Notes: generated by a model not told the origin, from the letters alone. Numbered from the stretch's first letter, positions 20,853-31,789 are shown. The stretch is DNA of 64,000 nucleotides from Leguminivora glycinivorella (GCF_023078275.1 NC_062978.1:9872585-9936584), one strand, 5' to 3'. Program-made: numbers and translations.

Positions 20853-23378
20853 GTTTGTAAACTGTAGTAGCATGTTTTGTTTAAAATATTCTTTACATGT
20901 ATATAGCTATGAAAGTTTACATTTATATTATGTTCTCCATATAATATGATTATCAAGGGTTTACTGGTGATAATAAAGCGAGATTATTTTTCATTGAAAT
21001 AAGAAATTTGTGTAAATTGCACATCATTCAAATTTCAAAAACCAGTTTGCTCAACTTGTTGGGTTTCACCAGTAAACCCTCATTATATGCAATTCATTAA
21101 TAGACAAAATGAAAATGTCAAGTCAACTTTTGATACTACTATGACTATAACTTGTAACACAATATACTTAATTGCATATACTTACATTTTATAACTAACT
21201 TCCAAAGTTTTGAGGATGGGGTTGTCCCCGTAGTCTCCAAGGAAGTTGGCTTAAACTTGCCATTAACATCTTCTGAGAGTCCGCACAAGTTTTTTAAATA
21301 CCTGCAGTTGGTCTTGTTTATTGTTATGCATGTTTTGTTTTAACTATTGATATGCTTTTCTGTACAAAGCATATTCTTTGTAAGCATAATCAGATTAGGA
21401 ATCAGCACAATAAAACAAAAATAGCACAATAACAGCTCTTAATATATATTTGCAGAATTCACAAATATTTTTATTAATGTGTTAGTCTTATATTTTTTAT
21501 GTATGTATGATATTTATCTGTATAAGTATCTTGTTGCCTAGTTCCCATAGTAAATAAATAAATATTATAGGATTCTTACACAGATTGACTGAGTCCCACG
21601 GTAAGCTCAAGAAGGCTTGTGTTGCAGGTACTCAGACAACAATATATTTAAAATACAAATACTTATACATAGAAAACATCCATGACTCTGAAACGAATAT
21701 CTGGCTCATCACACAAATAAATGCCCTAATAATACATATATTTCATGTAGATAGCCATTTAGTATGCTAAGCCCAAAAGTTAATTATCAGTGTATTTACA
21801 TTTCAGTGCAGAAACCTGATAAAAAAAACACAACAAGTGATAATTCAACAAGTGTTGACAAAACAAATAATGACAAAACAGAATTACATAATGCAACAGC
21901 AGGGGAAGCACCTAAAATCAACCTGAGTGACCCAGGGGTTGTGAAGAGGGCGGCTATAGTGTTTGGAGGGTTTGCTCTGCTGGCAACAGCTTACTACTTC
22001 TTCATATACAGGTAAATTAAATTGTTATTTCGTACATAATGATATGATGATTTAAGCAGCATCCAAATAACACTATCGTAGCATTGTAGCGATAGAAATT
22101 GTAAATGTGTCGCTTTACTTCAAACCTGGCTAAATCCATTCTGCTTTAAGGTTAAATATATAAAAAATATAATATGATCTGAAAGATAATCAACCTTATA
22201 GCAGAATCGATTTACCCAGTTTTGAAGTTAAGCGACACAAATGCAATGCCTAGGCCTGAATGCCTGATATTGGAACTAGATATGGTTTTGGCCCTTTTAA
22301 AGTCCTCTCATCCAATATTGCTTATTCATTTCTAAAGAATCAATATTTTACAAGCTCTTATTTACTTTCACCTGCCCCAGTGTCTGTCTGTAATCAAATC
22401 TAGTAAGTTAAATTTGTCCCACTTCCCGGTTTCCGATTGAGCTGAAATTTTGCACACATGTAAATCACATGACAATGCAATATTATGGTATCATGCAGCT
22501 GATCTGATAATGGAGCAGAAAGGTGGCCATAGGAACTCGGTAATGAAATGTCGTATCCTCATTGAGTAAGGGGTTTTTAGAAATGTCTCGGAGAGCAGTA
22601 GACGACTGTTTATCGCCAACTGTAACTACTGTTCTTTGTAGTTACAGTTGGCGATAAAAGCTTCTACCAATAATGAAGTATTTGCGAAAATCTAAATATT
22701 CCATCATGGTGTAGTAATAAGGAAAAGCAAACCCATAATAATAATAACTGAGAACTAGTTTTCCCTAAATACAGAGGAAGGTGGTATGCTTACTTTTGGC
22801 TACCTTACATATACTGAATACTAGTGATAGACAATTTACCGAAAATTTACCCCACATCTGCTGTTGTTGTTTTTTCCTTGATTATATTGGCTTGGCTATT
22901 TTGTATTAAAAGTATACTTTCATAGTGTGAGGAACAATAAAAATAAAAAATATAGTAAATGTGTTATCTTGTTATTAAATTTTCTCAACAAATACATTGT
23001 GTGACAATAATATTACAAACCTATATTTCCAGGAAAAAAGCTAACACCAATGATGCTAAAAACACACACAGCTCTATTGATCCAAATCAATTCCGCTATG
23101 GTGTGCTACAATCCGAAGACAAAAGGAGTAACATGGAGTTATCCAGGGTGCCGCTGACGATGGAGTCAGATGAAGACGACGATGAGGACTTGGAGATATT
23201 TGACTTAGGACAGAAGAAAAAGTCACTATCATATATCAACTTACAACAACATGATGAAGATATCGTCTTAAATGACTCGAGAAGTATAGATATGGAGAAT
23301 CTCCTTGTGGACATTGACGACACGAACACGGACACTCTGATCAATTGGTCTGGTAATGGTAGTAAGTCTGTTTTATAA
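20414..23378 (+). CDS. FAM174: FAM174-like single-pass membrane protein (three exons: 20414-20852, 21807-22011, 23033-23378)
   Basis: The three exons join in phase to 329 residues. Residues 1-22 look like a signal peptide (MLLRCAALFLFVNVVRTSGV). Residues 23-190 form a Ser/Thr/Pro/Asn-rich lumenal stalk with sequons NVS, NAT, NKT, NTT, NST and NAT. Residues 195-214 are the membrane helix (AIVFGGFALLATAYYFFIYR). The tail has RYGVLQSEDKRSNMEL and the acidic run MESDEDDDEDLEIFD, the arrangement seen in FAM174 proteins (helix, basic stop, RYGVL, Met-Glu-Leu, acidic cluster), which are linked to Golgi organisation. YGVL also fits a tyrosine sorting signal. About 60 residues after the acidic cluster have no counterpart that I recognise. 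The alternative would be another Golgi/plasma-membrane type I protein of similar build. Confidence 0.78.
21495..21560 (+). repeat. SINE tail fragment
   Basis: 'tatgtatgatatttatctgtataagtat...tgcctagttcccata' matches the body of the SINE at 43962 (tatgtatatcgtcgcctagtacccata). It abuts an inverted fragment of the sister SINE. Confidence 0.45.
21552..21726 (-). mobile_element. SINE, 5'-truncated, reverse orientation, in FAM174-like intron 1
   Basis: On the minus strand it reads 'gggcatttatttgtgtgatgagcc', 'catggatgttttctatgt', 'ctgagtacc...cacaagccttcttgagcttacc' and 'gtgtaagaat', the body of the SINE at 45341-45594 in the same order. The tRNA-like head is missing. Confidence 0.7.
21807..22011 (+). 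CDS. FAM174: FAM174-like exon 2 (stalk end and membrane helix)
   Basis: Acceptor ACATTTCAG, donor GTAAAT. It encodes QKPDKKNTTSDNSTSVDKTN, then DPGVVKRAAIVFGGFALLAT and AYYFFIYR. It enters in phase 1 and leaves in phase 2. A SINE-derived fragment ends only about 80 bases before the acceptor. Confidence 0.85.
22106..22240. mobile_element. Short foldback MITE (TGTGTCGCTT arms)
   Basis: Arms of about 48 bp: TGTGTCGCTTTACTTCAAAC on the left, and GTTTTGAAGTTAAGCGACAC on the right as its near inverse; both also share ATTCTGCT.TAAGGTT. About 135 bp, in FAM174-like intron 2. Confidence 0.65.
22395..22600 (+). repeat. Interspersed repeat fragment ('gagctgaaattttgcacac' family)
   Basis: The phrases 'gctgaaattttgcacacatg', 'caatattatggtatcatgca', 'gctgatctgataatggag' and 'ggtggccataggaactc' in this order recur in lepidopteran DNA as a dispersed repeat. 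No coding potential. Confidence 0.5.
22609..22658. repeat. Perfect 21-bp hairpin with an 8-base loop
   Basis: The arms 22609-22629 and 22638-22658 are exact inverses (core ATCGCCAACTGTAACTAC), with the loop TGTTCTTT. It lies in FAM174-like intron 2, next to a dispersed repeat. It may be a pair of facing MITE ends or a small RNA precursor. Confidence 0.7.
23033..23378 (+). CDS. FAM174: FAM174-like exon 3 (cytoplasmic tail)
   Basis: Acceptor TATATTTCCAG; TAA at 23376-23378. It encodes KKANTNDAKN..., the conserved FRYGVLQSEDKRSNMELSRV, the acidic cluster SDEDDDEDLEIFDLG, a Lys run and a further acidic C-terminus (MENLLVDIDDTNTDTLINWS). A GT-containing sequence near 23360 (GGTAGTAAGT) could be a cryptic donor, but no continuing exon is apparent. 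Confidence 0.82.
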
Positions 23379-23647
23379 TAAGTGTTTAGATTGCATTGCT
23401 CTTAAAATTTTGTTTTATTTTTTTATTGATTTGTTCATATAAAATATGTGACCTTTTAGAAAAGATACTCGGAATGTTATTCCAAAAAGGGTTGACAAAT
23501 TTTATATGAATCAACACGAAAATGTTGCATTTAAGAAGATCTTATTGATAAATTGTTTATTGTTGTAATTAGACATATAACTCTATGTCTATGTTAATTG
23601 AGTATGTTTAAGCGCCTAACTGCTGAGCGGAGGCCTTTTACATATGG

Positions 23648-23653
23648 AATAAA
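23648..23653 (+). promoter_or_regulatory. Candidate polyadenylation signal of the FAM174-like gene
   Basis: AATAAA, 270 bases after the TAA. It is the first such hexamer on this strand after the coding region that I found. Confidence 0.4.
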
Positions 23654-24000
23654 ATTCTTAAAATACGCGTCATAGGATGTTATGTTGAATGACTGTGTAG
23701 CATTAAGTCTGGTACTTATTGAATCAAGGCCATGTATTTGAAATTGAACAAGACTCAATGAGTCTTGCATGCCGTAGCAACAAACAATTGTTTGTGAGTA
23801 TTCAGTCATGCCTGATAACATATGTAAATACTTAGTTGGATTTCGTTTCGTTGTATGATTCTTGACCTTGGATTCGCTTTGAGCAAATTATGTCTAAGTT
23901 TACATTGTTATCAACTTATCATGTTTAGCTAAAAAAGGGAACGACGTTTTTTATAAAACGTAATACTGTTGTTAGTAAGATCTGTGGGTATACCTAACAA

Positions 24001-24153
24001 GATATCGTCACTACTTTTAAAAAAACTTGTATCTTCGTCTGTCAATGAAAAGAAAATTGTAGTAAGTATGTATGGAATGCATATAGACTTACTGCGTTTT
24101 AACTTTGAGGAACAGCGTGAGATACGAGATTTTTTAAAAGTAGTGACAATATG
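24001..24153. mobile_element. Short foldback MITE (GTCACTACTTTTAAAAAA arms)
   Basis: Left arm about 24001-24036 and right arm about 24119-24153 are near inverses, both with GTCACTACTTTTAAAAAA followed by CTTGTATCT or CTCGTATCT. About 150 bp. The 80-codon frame across it is incidental. Confidence 0.7.
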
Positions 24154-24863
24154 TATAGCACATATTTTCGATCAAAGGTGTATTAAAAGTTTGTGTTGGT
24201 TTAGATACTAAATTTTACAAATGAGCGCACTAAGGAATGTGGCGGTCTTTTTTAATACCAAAAATTACTATGTCTTGGCTTACTTTATTACTAAACATAG
24301 AAGTGAAAATACTAATTTTTAAACTTCAAAAAGATGGTGATAAAAATTTAGACAGGCTGCACACCCTTTTTGTTACCAGATGGTCCTTAGGCTTGCCTGA
24401 GAATGTTCACATGTAATAGTACCTATGTTGAAGGTTGTGTTATGATTTTCTTTACCTTTTGGCGTGGAAAGCTTTTGAAATTGATTGTAGATCTCAGTAC
24501 TGATTTTATAAAAGTAGAAGCTAGACGGTTTGCTTCTTACCTACAGGTTCACCCATGATAGGTTTACATACCTCTGATAATAACTAAGCAATCAAATCTC
24601 TCATTCATAATGTTGTAGGTGCTTAGTTAACAATGTTAACATGGCAATCGTTTACGCGTTGGAACTAATATGGAAGAGTAGACAAACAGGAAGCGTTTTT
24701 TTATGCAAATGTATGTTTATCGTCTCGCATTCCATATTTTATTTATTTTGAGGAATTGATGTTGCATTTATCCGAGCATTTTTGGTATCTGGACAGCTCG
24801 AGGTTATAATATTGTAATGGTGTAAATTAAATATATGTCTGCCTAAATTGGACCTAAGTTATC

Positions 24864-24951
24864 TAGGGTAAACTACCCAATGTTTGCACTGCCTGTAGTT
24901 TTATTAAAAAGTTAATATGTACCAAACATTAGTGTTAGGTAGTTTACCTTA
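24864..24951. mobile_element. Tiny foldback MITE (GGTAAACTAC arms)
   Basis: Left AGGGTAAACTACCCAATGTT; right, inverted, AAGGTAAACTACCTAACACT...ATGTTTG. 88 bp. Confidence 0.55.
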
Positions 24952-25057
24952 CTGCGAAATTCAACTTATTTTTTTTGTGCAAATGTAACGAATTCTCCGT
25001 TAAAATTTAAGAATAAGATATAAGATAAAACTTTGAAGGCTTTGAAGTTTAGGTAGA

Positions 25058-25199
25058 TACAGTCACCGGCATAAATACCTAAGTGATGATTTCTGTACCT
25101 TGTCGCTTTAAATCGTTTGAAAATTTCGTATGACATTTCAAACAAGACGCTAATGTGACAAGGTATAGAAATCATCACATATTTATGCCGGTGACTGTA
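25058..25199. mobile_element. Foldback MITE (TACAGTCACCGGCATAAAT ends)
   Basis: TACAGTCACCGGCATAAAT at 25058 and its inverse ending at 25199. The arms continue with 'gtgatgatttct...accttgtc' to about 45 bp. The ends suggest a TA target as used by mariner-type elements. Confidence 0.75.
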
Positions 25200-25788
25200 C
25201 CTACCAAATACTAATTTTCTGTCTGTCCTATGTTTGTAATACATTGTATACTACTGATTAAGCACCATTGCATTGGTATGTTATTTTGTAAGAATATCAG
25301 ATTATAATTATTTTTGTAAATTTTATTTAAAGTATTGCCTTTTTCAAGTTTTTTTCTAAAAGTGCCATTAATTTTTTTATAAAGTCGCGGTTATTGAAAT
25401 CTTGTGAAATACCTACATGCACGCATCTTATAGTTGTTTTTTTTGGAAATCTGTATCTGTGTGTCTTAAAAGATGTGTATAATAACGGGGGATCCAAATC
25501 CAGACGTGATGTTTCTTCGTACAATCTTCTCTAATTGACAATTTGATTGTGCGCGGACGCAAAACAAACTTAAGGCTCAAATCAGGTTGCGGAGATTCGG
25601 ACGTCCAAATGCCAACTTCAATGAAGTGGAATTAGCATTTGGCGGAATTGGCGAAATTGGCAAAGCTAAAGGAAAATGATATATAATGTAAATTTTACAC
25701 AAACATATCAGTAATAGGCAGATGTAGGCCTAATTATAACAAATTTAGCACGTAATAACAATATTAGAAGCCTCTCTTTTTGCCTTCC

Positions 25789-25926
25789 TTACGGCTCATC
25801 CACGACATTGGTTTAAGCGCGACAGCCATACGTGCGAATGAAAAGTCCCATCGCTGTGTCTCGCTCCAATGTATGGCCGCCGCTCACCGCTGTCGCGCTT
25901 AGACCAATGTCGTGGCTTTGCCGTTA
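25789..25926. mobile_element. Foldback MITE (CACGACATTGGTTTAAGCGC arms), copy 1
   Basis: The arms 25801-25826 and 25889-25915 are near inverses (...ATTGGT.TAAGCGCGACAGC), with a weaker outer extension (TACGGC/GCCGTT). The core includes GAATGAAAAGTCCCATCGCT. Confidence 0.7.
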
Positions 25927-26247
25927 GAACTGAGATAGCGTTTACAATGCAAATAGCCTTAAAATGTCTACCACTTGAACCACCATACTTTAAGTGCTGA
26001 TCCAATATTTTCCTGAACTTGGTGGGGTAGGTATATTCATAATAAGGGCCAGTTGCATCAACCACAGTTAACAGACACGTAAACGTCACACTACAGAAGT
26101 CTATGGACATTCCCATATATATTATACAAAAATTCGGTGACAGACGGTTTGGTACAATTGACCCCTAGCTATAGCTGTGTCATCCACCATAACTGCTGCT
26201 TGCTTTGTATTGCCATAGGTACTAACTATATTTTTGACACGATTTAT

Positions 26248-26362
26248 ATTAAAACCGAAATAAATTACACATATGAAAGAAAAAGTGACCAAGGCCTCCA
26301 GTGCCTGAGGCTATCATATTCTATTGTTTTCTATTATATGTGTAATTTATTTCGGTTTTAAT
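26248..26362. mobile_element. 115-bp MITE with perfect 27-bp terminal inverted repeats
   Basis: 26248-26274 starts ATTAAAACCGAAATAAATTA and 26336-26362 is its exact inverse. Both are flanked by TTAT. It directly adjoins the large inverted repeat that begins at about 26378. Confidence 0.75.
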
Positions 26363-26377
26363 TTATATTTATAGTAG

Positions 26378-28188
26378 GGTGTCCTGTCGTTTCGCCAAAA
26401 AACGTTTCGTCAAATTTCATTTCCCAATAATCATATCGCAATAGTTTCATTTCCCAAAGTATTGTTTGGCAAAGGTATGTTTCGCAATGAATTTGTTTGG
26501 TCAAATTATCATTTGGCACAATTTTACTTAGTCAAATTTTATTTAGACAAAACTTTATTTCGCAAACGTTTTTAATGGCAAAACATATATCCCAAAAACA
26601 TGTTTGGTCAAAATTTCACATCGCAAATTTCGAAAATATTTAGGCATTTTCATTAGGCAAACTGGAAATGGCTTTTTAAAGTAATTAAAAATTAATAGAA
26701 AAAAAAAGAGCTAGAACATAATGGTCTTGAAAACATAAGGTTTCTTTTTAATAAAATGTATTCGGACATGTAAGTGAAAATGTCATCCTTGACATTTGCA
26801 GCAGGAGGAAAAAAAGTACGACATACACATTATTTCACACAAATATTGGACACAAAGTATAAAATCAACAAACAAATTTCTAGTGCGCCATTTAATTACA
26901 ATATATTGGGAAATGGAAATTTTGCCTAACAATACCTTTGACTAAATAATATTTGGTAAAATGAAATTTGACCAAGTTAATATTTTGGGAAACAAATACT
27001 TGCCAAAAAAAGTTTTGCTAAATGTCTATTTGCGATAAGTTGTTTTGCCAAACGTTTATTTGGGAAATGATAATTTGGGAATAATAGTTTGGGATGTGAA
27101 ACTTTGGGAAACGTTTTTTGGCGAATCGTCAGTAAACCATATAGTAGTGTGATTACTTTAAGGTACAAATAAACGTTTGGCAAAACAACTTACCGCAAAT
27201 TGACATTTAGCAAAACTTTTTTTGGCAAGTATTTGTTTCCCAAAATATTTACTTGGTCAAATTTCATTTTACCAAATATTATTTAGTCAAAGGTATTGTT
27301 AGGCAAAATTTCCATTTCCCAATATATTGTAATTAAATGGCGCACTAGAAATTTGTTTGTTGATTTTATACTTTGTGTCCAAGATTTGTGTGAAATAATG
27401 TGTATATCGTACTTTTTTTCCTCCTGCTGCAAATGTCAAGGATGACATTTTCACTTACATGTCCGGATACATTTTATTAAAAAGAAACCTTATGGTTTCA
27501 AGACCATTATGTTCTATTAATTTTTAATTACTTTAAAAAGCCATTTCCAGTTTGCTCACTGTCAACCTAACACGCTCCTCCTCGCTTCGCTCGTCGTCGC
27601 ACCTAAACTGACCCTGTCGCACACGAGTTTTCTGTTACAATACTAATAAAATTATTACATTACATTTATGTCTTGTAATATTTATTGTCAAACGTGGTTT
27701 TGCATGGTGTAATTTGTAGAAACATTTTTTGACAAAAAATAGTTGACAAAATAATTTTGTCCAGTAATTAATTTGACAAAAATAAAGTTTAGCAAACTTT
27801 TCTTGTCCAACTGAAGCCTTGGGAATAAAACTGAAATTATCATTTGACAATTTTCAGTTAATTTTGCCAAAAAATTTTTCGGTAAATTAAATTAATCCCG
27901 TAGAAATGAAAATGAAAATGCCTAAATATTTTCGAAATTTGCGATGTGAAATTTTGACCAAACATGTTTTTGGGATATAAGTTTTGCCATTAAAAACGTT
28001 TGCGAAATAAAATTTTGTCTAAATAAAATTTGACTTAGTAAAATTGTGCCAAATGATAATTTGACCAAACAAATTCATTGCGAAACATACCTTTGCCAAA
28101 CAATACTTTGGGAAATGAAACTATTGCGATATGATTATTGGGAAATGAAATTTGACGAAACGTTTTTTGGCGAAACGGCAGGACACCG
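26378..28188. mobile_element. 1.8-kb inverted repeat built from degenerate TTTNGCAAA words
   Basis: The outer ends are GGTGTCCTGTCGTTTCGCC and, inverted, GGTGTCCTGCCGTTTCGCC. The left arm (26378-27061) is matched by the inverse of the right arm (27168-28188), turning near 27115. The right arm has about 340 extra bases (about 27556-27895), including a GC-rich core also present at 10859-10917. Words such as TTTGGCAAA, TTTCGCAAA, TTTCCCAAA and TTTGGTCAAA recur every 15-20 bases across the whole body. A terminus-like sequence (AAACGTTTTTTGGCGAATCG) near 27105 suggests that the left arm was once a complete element and the structure is a tail-to-tail pair. Confidence 0.75.
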
Positions 28189-28539
28189 TCACCAGACTTT
28201 AGTCGGGAGCCATGTTGGGTCTTTCCAACTTTCTCTTACTAGAAAGTAGGCTCTGGCAAAGGATTTTGACTCTAAAAGTATGGCACCTGTACAAAATTCG
28301 TTAGGTTTTAAGTAGTCATCGGAACAGTCAGGTTGCCGGAACATCTTGAATTGAGTTTTCCAAATGTCGTGTAGTTAATAAGTATTTGCCACGCTATTAA
28401 CATTTTAATTCGCTTAGAGATATCAATGAGTATCAATTGTAAATACAGAAGTACACACCAGTCACAATTACAGTACAGTACAATACGTCACAGTTAGTCA
28501 CAGTTACGATACTGCGATATGTCACTGGTCATAAATGTC

Positions 28540-28721
28540 TTAAGCCGGCAACAGACAGTCTTAACATTCATAATCTAAAAAAGAAGATTTGTATACAATC
28601 TGTCAGATCAATCTGAAAATTCGTAATAAGAGTGTGTGTGGACAGTTGCAAAATTGTATGGAACTCCGTGCATTATGATTTTTCAGATTAGGAAATTTAA
28701 GACGGTCTGTTGCCGGCTTTA
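28540..28721. mobile_element. PIF/Harbinger-like MITE (AGCCGGCAACAGAC ends)
   Basis: AGCCGGCAACAGACAGTCTTAA on the left, its near inverse (TTAAGACGGTCTGTTGCCGG...) on the right. TTA on both sides fits the 3-bp duplication of Harbinger-type elements. About 180 bp. Confidence 0.6.
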
Positions 28722-28935
28722 ATCTATCTCATATAGGTAACCTGTATAGGCATAACGCAAATTAGTTGTGTCATCGTCCCTGAATGAAACAATCTGAGAC
28801 CTGCCGTACGAGAGTTATGAGCCAGTTTATAAAAAAGTGCCAAAATGTAAACGTTTGCTTCAATATCTAGCAGCAATATCTATTATACAAATAAATTGGT
28901 TTTGGCTCTGTGTGTAATAATTATGTACTTAGTTC

Positions 28936-29788
28936 CATAGCTGGGCATTAACTCGTTAATCCGTTCATCGTTAATTAACGAAGTTAACATTTCGATTAAC
29001 GGATTAACTTTTAAGTTAACTGTAAAAAATGTTAACGGATTCGTTAACTTCCGTTAAATTTCATCGAGTCCGTTAATCGTTAATCCAGCATCCCAGGCGG
29101 CTCGCTGCGCCGCGAAGACCACGTTCTTACTGCTACTGTAAAAGCCCGTAGTACGGCAAAACCTAGGATTTATCGGTAAAAGCAGATCCGGCGGTTATAA
29201 ACAGTCTAAAGACCAATTGGCGACTTTGGATCACTTATTCGAGATCTTCTAAATCTTATTAGGCGTGCTAGATCGATCACTAACCTGGGAATAGAGTGCA
29301 ATCATTGCATGACAGACAAATCGCGCAACCGACGCATCGAGTTAGAGTCCGGCGCGGGCCTTGGATTACTCTACCAAGTTATCGTGGCCCACAGCATCGA
29401 GTTGTCATCTCAAATCTCAATCTGAAGAACCGACGCACCACGATCGCGACCTCATGAATGACCCAATAATTACCAATCCGAAGTAAAACCTAGGATTTAG
29501 CCAACCAACGGCGGTAAAAGCCCGAAGAGACTGTAATTATTACATTTCGGTTTTTTACCGATTGGCGTCACAGGTTTTAATGGTTTTTGGTGGATACTTA
29601 GTAAATAGATATACATAATACCTACAGTGAAGTCCTATTTTTATGACGTGTTAACGGATTATCGATTAACTTTAACTTCCGTTAAATCTACCGAAATGTA
29701 TCGCTTTAACGATTAACGAAGTTAACTTTTTAAGTGACGGATTAACGATTATCGAAGTTAACTATTTGATTAACGGTGCCCAGCTATG
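28936..29788. mobile_element. hAT-type non-autonomous element (MITE), copy 2, 853 bp
   Basis: It has the same termini and interior as the copy at 1280, in the same orientation, with a few small indels. Its own 8-bp target duplication is CTTAGTTC at 28928-28935 and 29789-29796. The different duplications prove two independent insertions. Confidence 0.88.
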
Positions 29789-29796
29789 CTTAGTTC

Positions 29797-31160
29797 AAGT
29801 CGGCTACCCGAGCTAGTCTCCTAGACTCTTAGTAGTTACAATGCTGATGTCCAACACAAATCACTATGAATATTTAATGAATTCTTTGTAGTTATAAGGT
29901 ACTTAATAGGTTAATTGTACCTTCCACACTTACACTAGCCTTTGTATAAACATTCGAAATCGTTACGTAAGTTTCTTCAACCTAAAGTTTCCAAAACATT
30001 CCGCTTGGCGCGCTGTTCCAATGCCTAATACAAAATGAGACTTACCGAAACGGTTTCGAATTTTTATACTAGAGGCAATGTTCAGTATCTAATGGACCCA
30101 TCACTTCTAAGCTTTGGACTGTGATAGTAGACAAGAGAGTATTTATACTAAAAATGTATATTTTTTGGACGGTCGGTGTTTGTTTGCAAGTGATATCGGA
30201 AAGTATTGGCTCTCTGTCTCGCTAAAACTTATTTAATGTGCGCTTTGTAAAGTGTAAATCTTGTTTCTACTAATAAAGTTATATTGAAAATCTATGATTT
30301 TACTTAATTCAACTACCTTCATATAATTCCAGACTAAGCTAGATTGTCTCAAATATATTAATCGGATCCAACTGACTAGTTGAATTAATTAATCAATCTG
30401 ACTAGATTTCGCTGTCCTATGAATAATAAATAAAGTGCATTGCCCTTGAAGGTCTTTAGGGTAGTCGAAAATCACAATAAGGGACGTCAAGCTGTACCAA
30501 CCCTAATAAATCCATTATTGCTAAGGCGCCTATTTCGCTCGATGCGGATAACAGTGTCCGACCATGGTCCTGCGTAGTTGTGTAATTATATAGACTGTCT
30601 ACCACAAAAAGAGCGATGACTACCTATATTTTGGTATTCTACTGTTAGTGAATCTCTTCCCATGCGCGCTGTAGGTATCAACACCGCCAAAAAACTTCGC
30701 AGACAAATGCTTGCTCGTAAAACGACAAAGGTCTGATTGTAGCCGTGAGTCGAGGCACGTGCGGACTGTCTGCTGATATTGAGACAAACGAACCGCGCGT
30801 CGGCTGATGCCGAACGGGTTGTACATGCTAAGAACTTGGTATCTGAATTTTTGACCCTTGTAATATTTTCTAAATAGGACTCCAGGTTCTCATGAACAGA
30901 GGGGGAGAGAGAACAAAAACTATTAAATCAGTATTTTTGCCGTTTGAAACAGAACGTTCAAGGTTTCATCAATTTTATATTTAGGTAAATCAGTAATCCA
31001 GAACATTAAAAACGTGTCATTTCACGAAACGGGACATACACATACAAGGCCCGGGTCTAGGGACAGAACAGAATAGTTCACAGTCAACCTGTCAATAGTT
31101 TTAAGATATAAAAATTGACCTCCCATAATATGATAACGTGTGGGTCTAATGTTTCTATAC
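29797..31160. other. No feature recognised
   Basis: AT-rich sequence with scattered short frames. No repeat ends, exon-like splice context or RNA gene seen. Confidence 0.4.
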
Positions 31161-31166
31161 TTACGG

Positions 31167-31781
31167 GCATTTTCAGAATTTGATGGGACCCTCCAATTAG
31201 AGTAAGTTGTTAACTAAAATTAACTCACTGTCATATTTGTGACGATAATTAAGCATTAAATTTCAATAAAAATATTGTTTTTGTGTTAGTACCCACTAAA
31301 TAGCACTAGACCCTACTCATAGCGTTGTGTTCCTGCCGGTGAGTAAGGCTGCCAGAGCTCAACGAGGGTGCGGTGTGCTGATGACGGGGGGACTTACGGA
31401 ACTAACTTGTTCCGTCTATTTGAGTCGTCGGCAACCCGAACCCTCCTTAGAACTTGTACACTCCTTTTTCTGCGTATTTAACACAGCAAAATGGAGTGTA
31501 CAAGTTCCTAATGGGGTGTGCGCATGTGACACTCTTTGAGTTGCAGGCGTCCATAGATTACGGTGACCGCTTTCCATCAGGCGGGCCGTACGCTTGTTTG
31601 CCACCGACGTAGTATTAAAAAAAAAGTTACAAAAACTTTAAGCGACGATGTACATTGAGAATGTGAAATAAGTAAATTTTTAGACATATTTTATGCTTAA
31701 TTGTCATCATAAAACTGACAGCGAGTTAATTTTTGTTAACGACTTACGCTAATTGGGGGGACCCAAATTATAAAAATGCTC
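31167..31781. mobile_element. Foldback MITE copy A, interrupted by a jockey-like LINE 3' end
   Basis: Left arm 31167-31256 (GCATTTTCAGAATTTGATGG, then CCAATTAG, AGTAAGTTGTTAACT, CTCACTGTCA) and right arm 31694-31781 are inverses. The interior flanks (AATAAAAATATTGTTTTTGT on the left; the inverse of TTCACATTCTCAATGTACAT on the right) match the unbroken interior of copy B. A LINE fragment sits between about 31288 and 31622. Confidence 0.75.
31490..31622 (+). mobile_element. 3' end of a jockey-like LINE (dead, 5'-truncated)
   Basis: From 'ggagtgtacaagttcctaat' through 'tgagttgcaggcgtccatag', 'gaccgctttccatcaggcgg' to a poly-A tail, it parallels the tail of the copy ending at about 38475. The upstream part (31340-31480) reads better on the minus strand as another LINE tail ('ggagtgtacaagttctaagg...', ending 'gagctctggcagcctta'). 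Confidence 0.65.
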
Positions 31782-31789
31782 ATACTTTA

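Noticed and set aside
28435..28510. Clustered CACAGTTA/GTACAGTA words near 28.45 kb as a possible array
   Set aside because: Only a few imperfect words without constant spacing; ordinary low-complexity drift.
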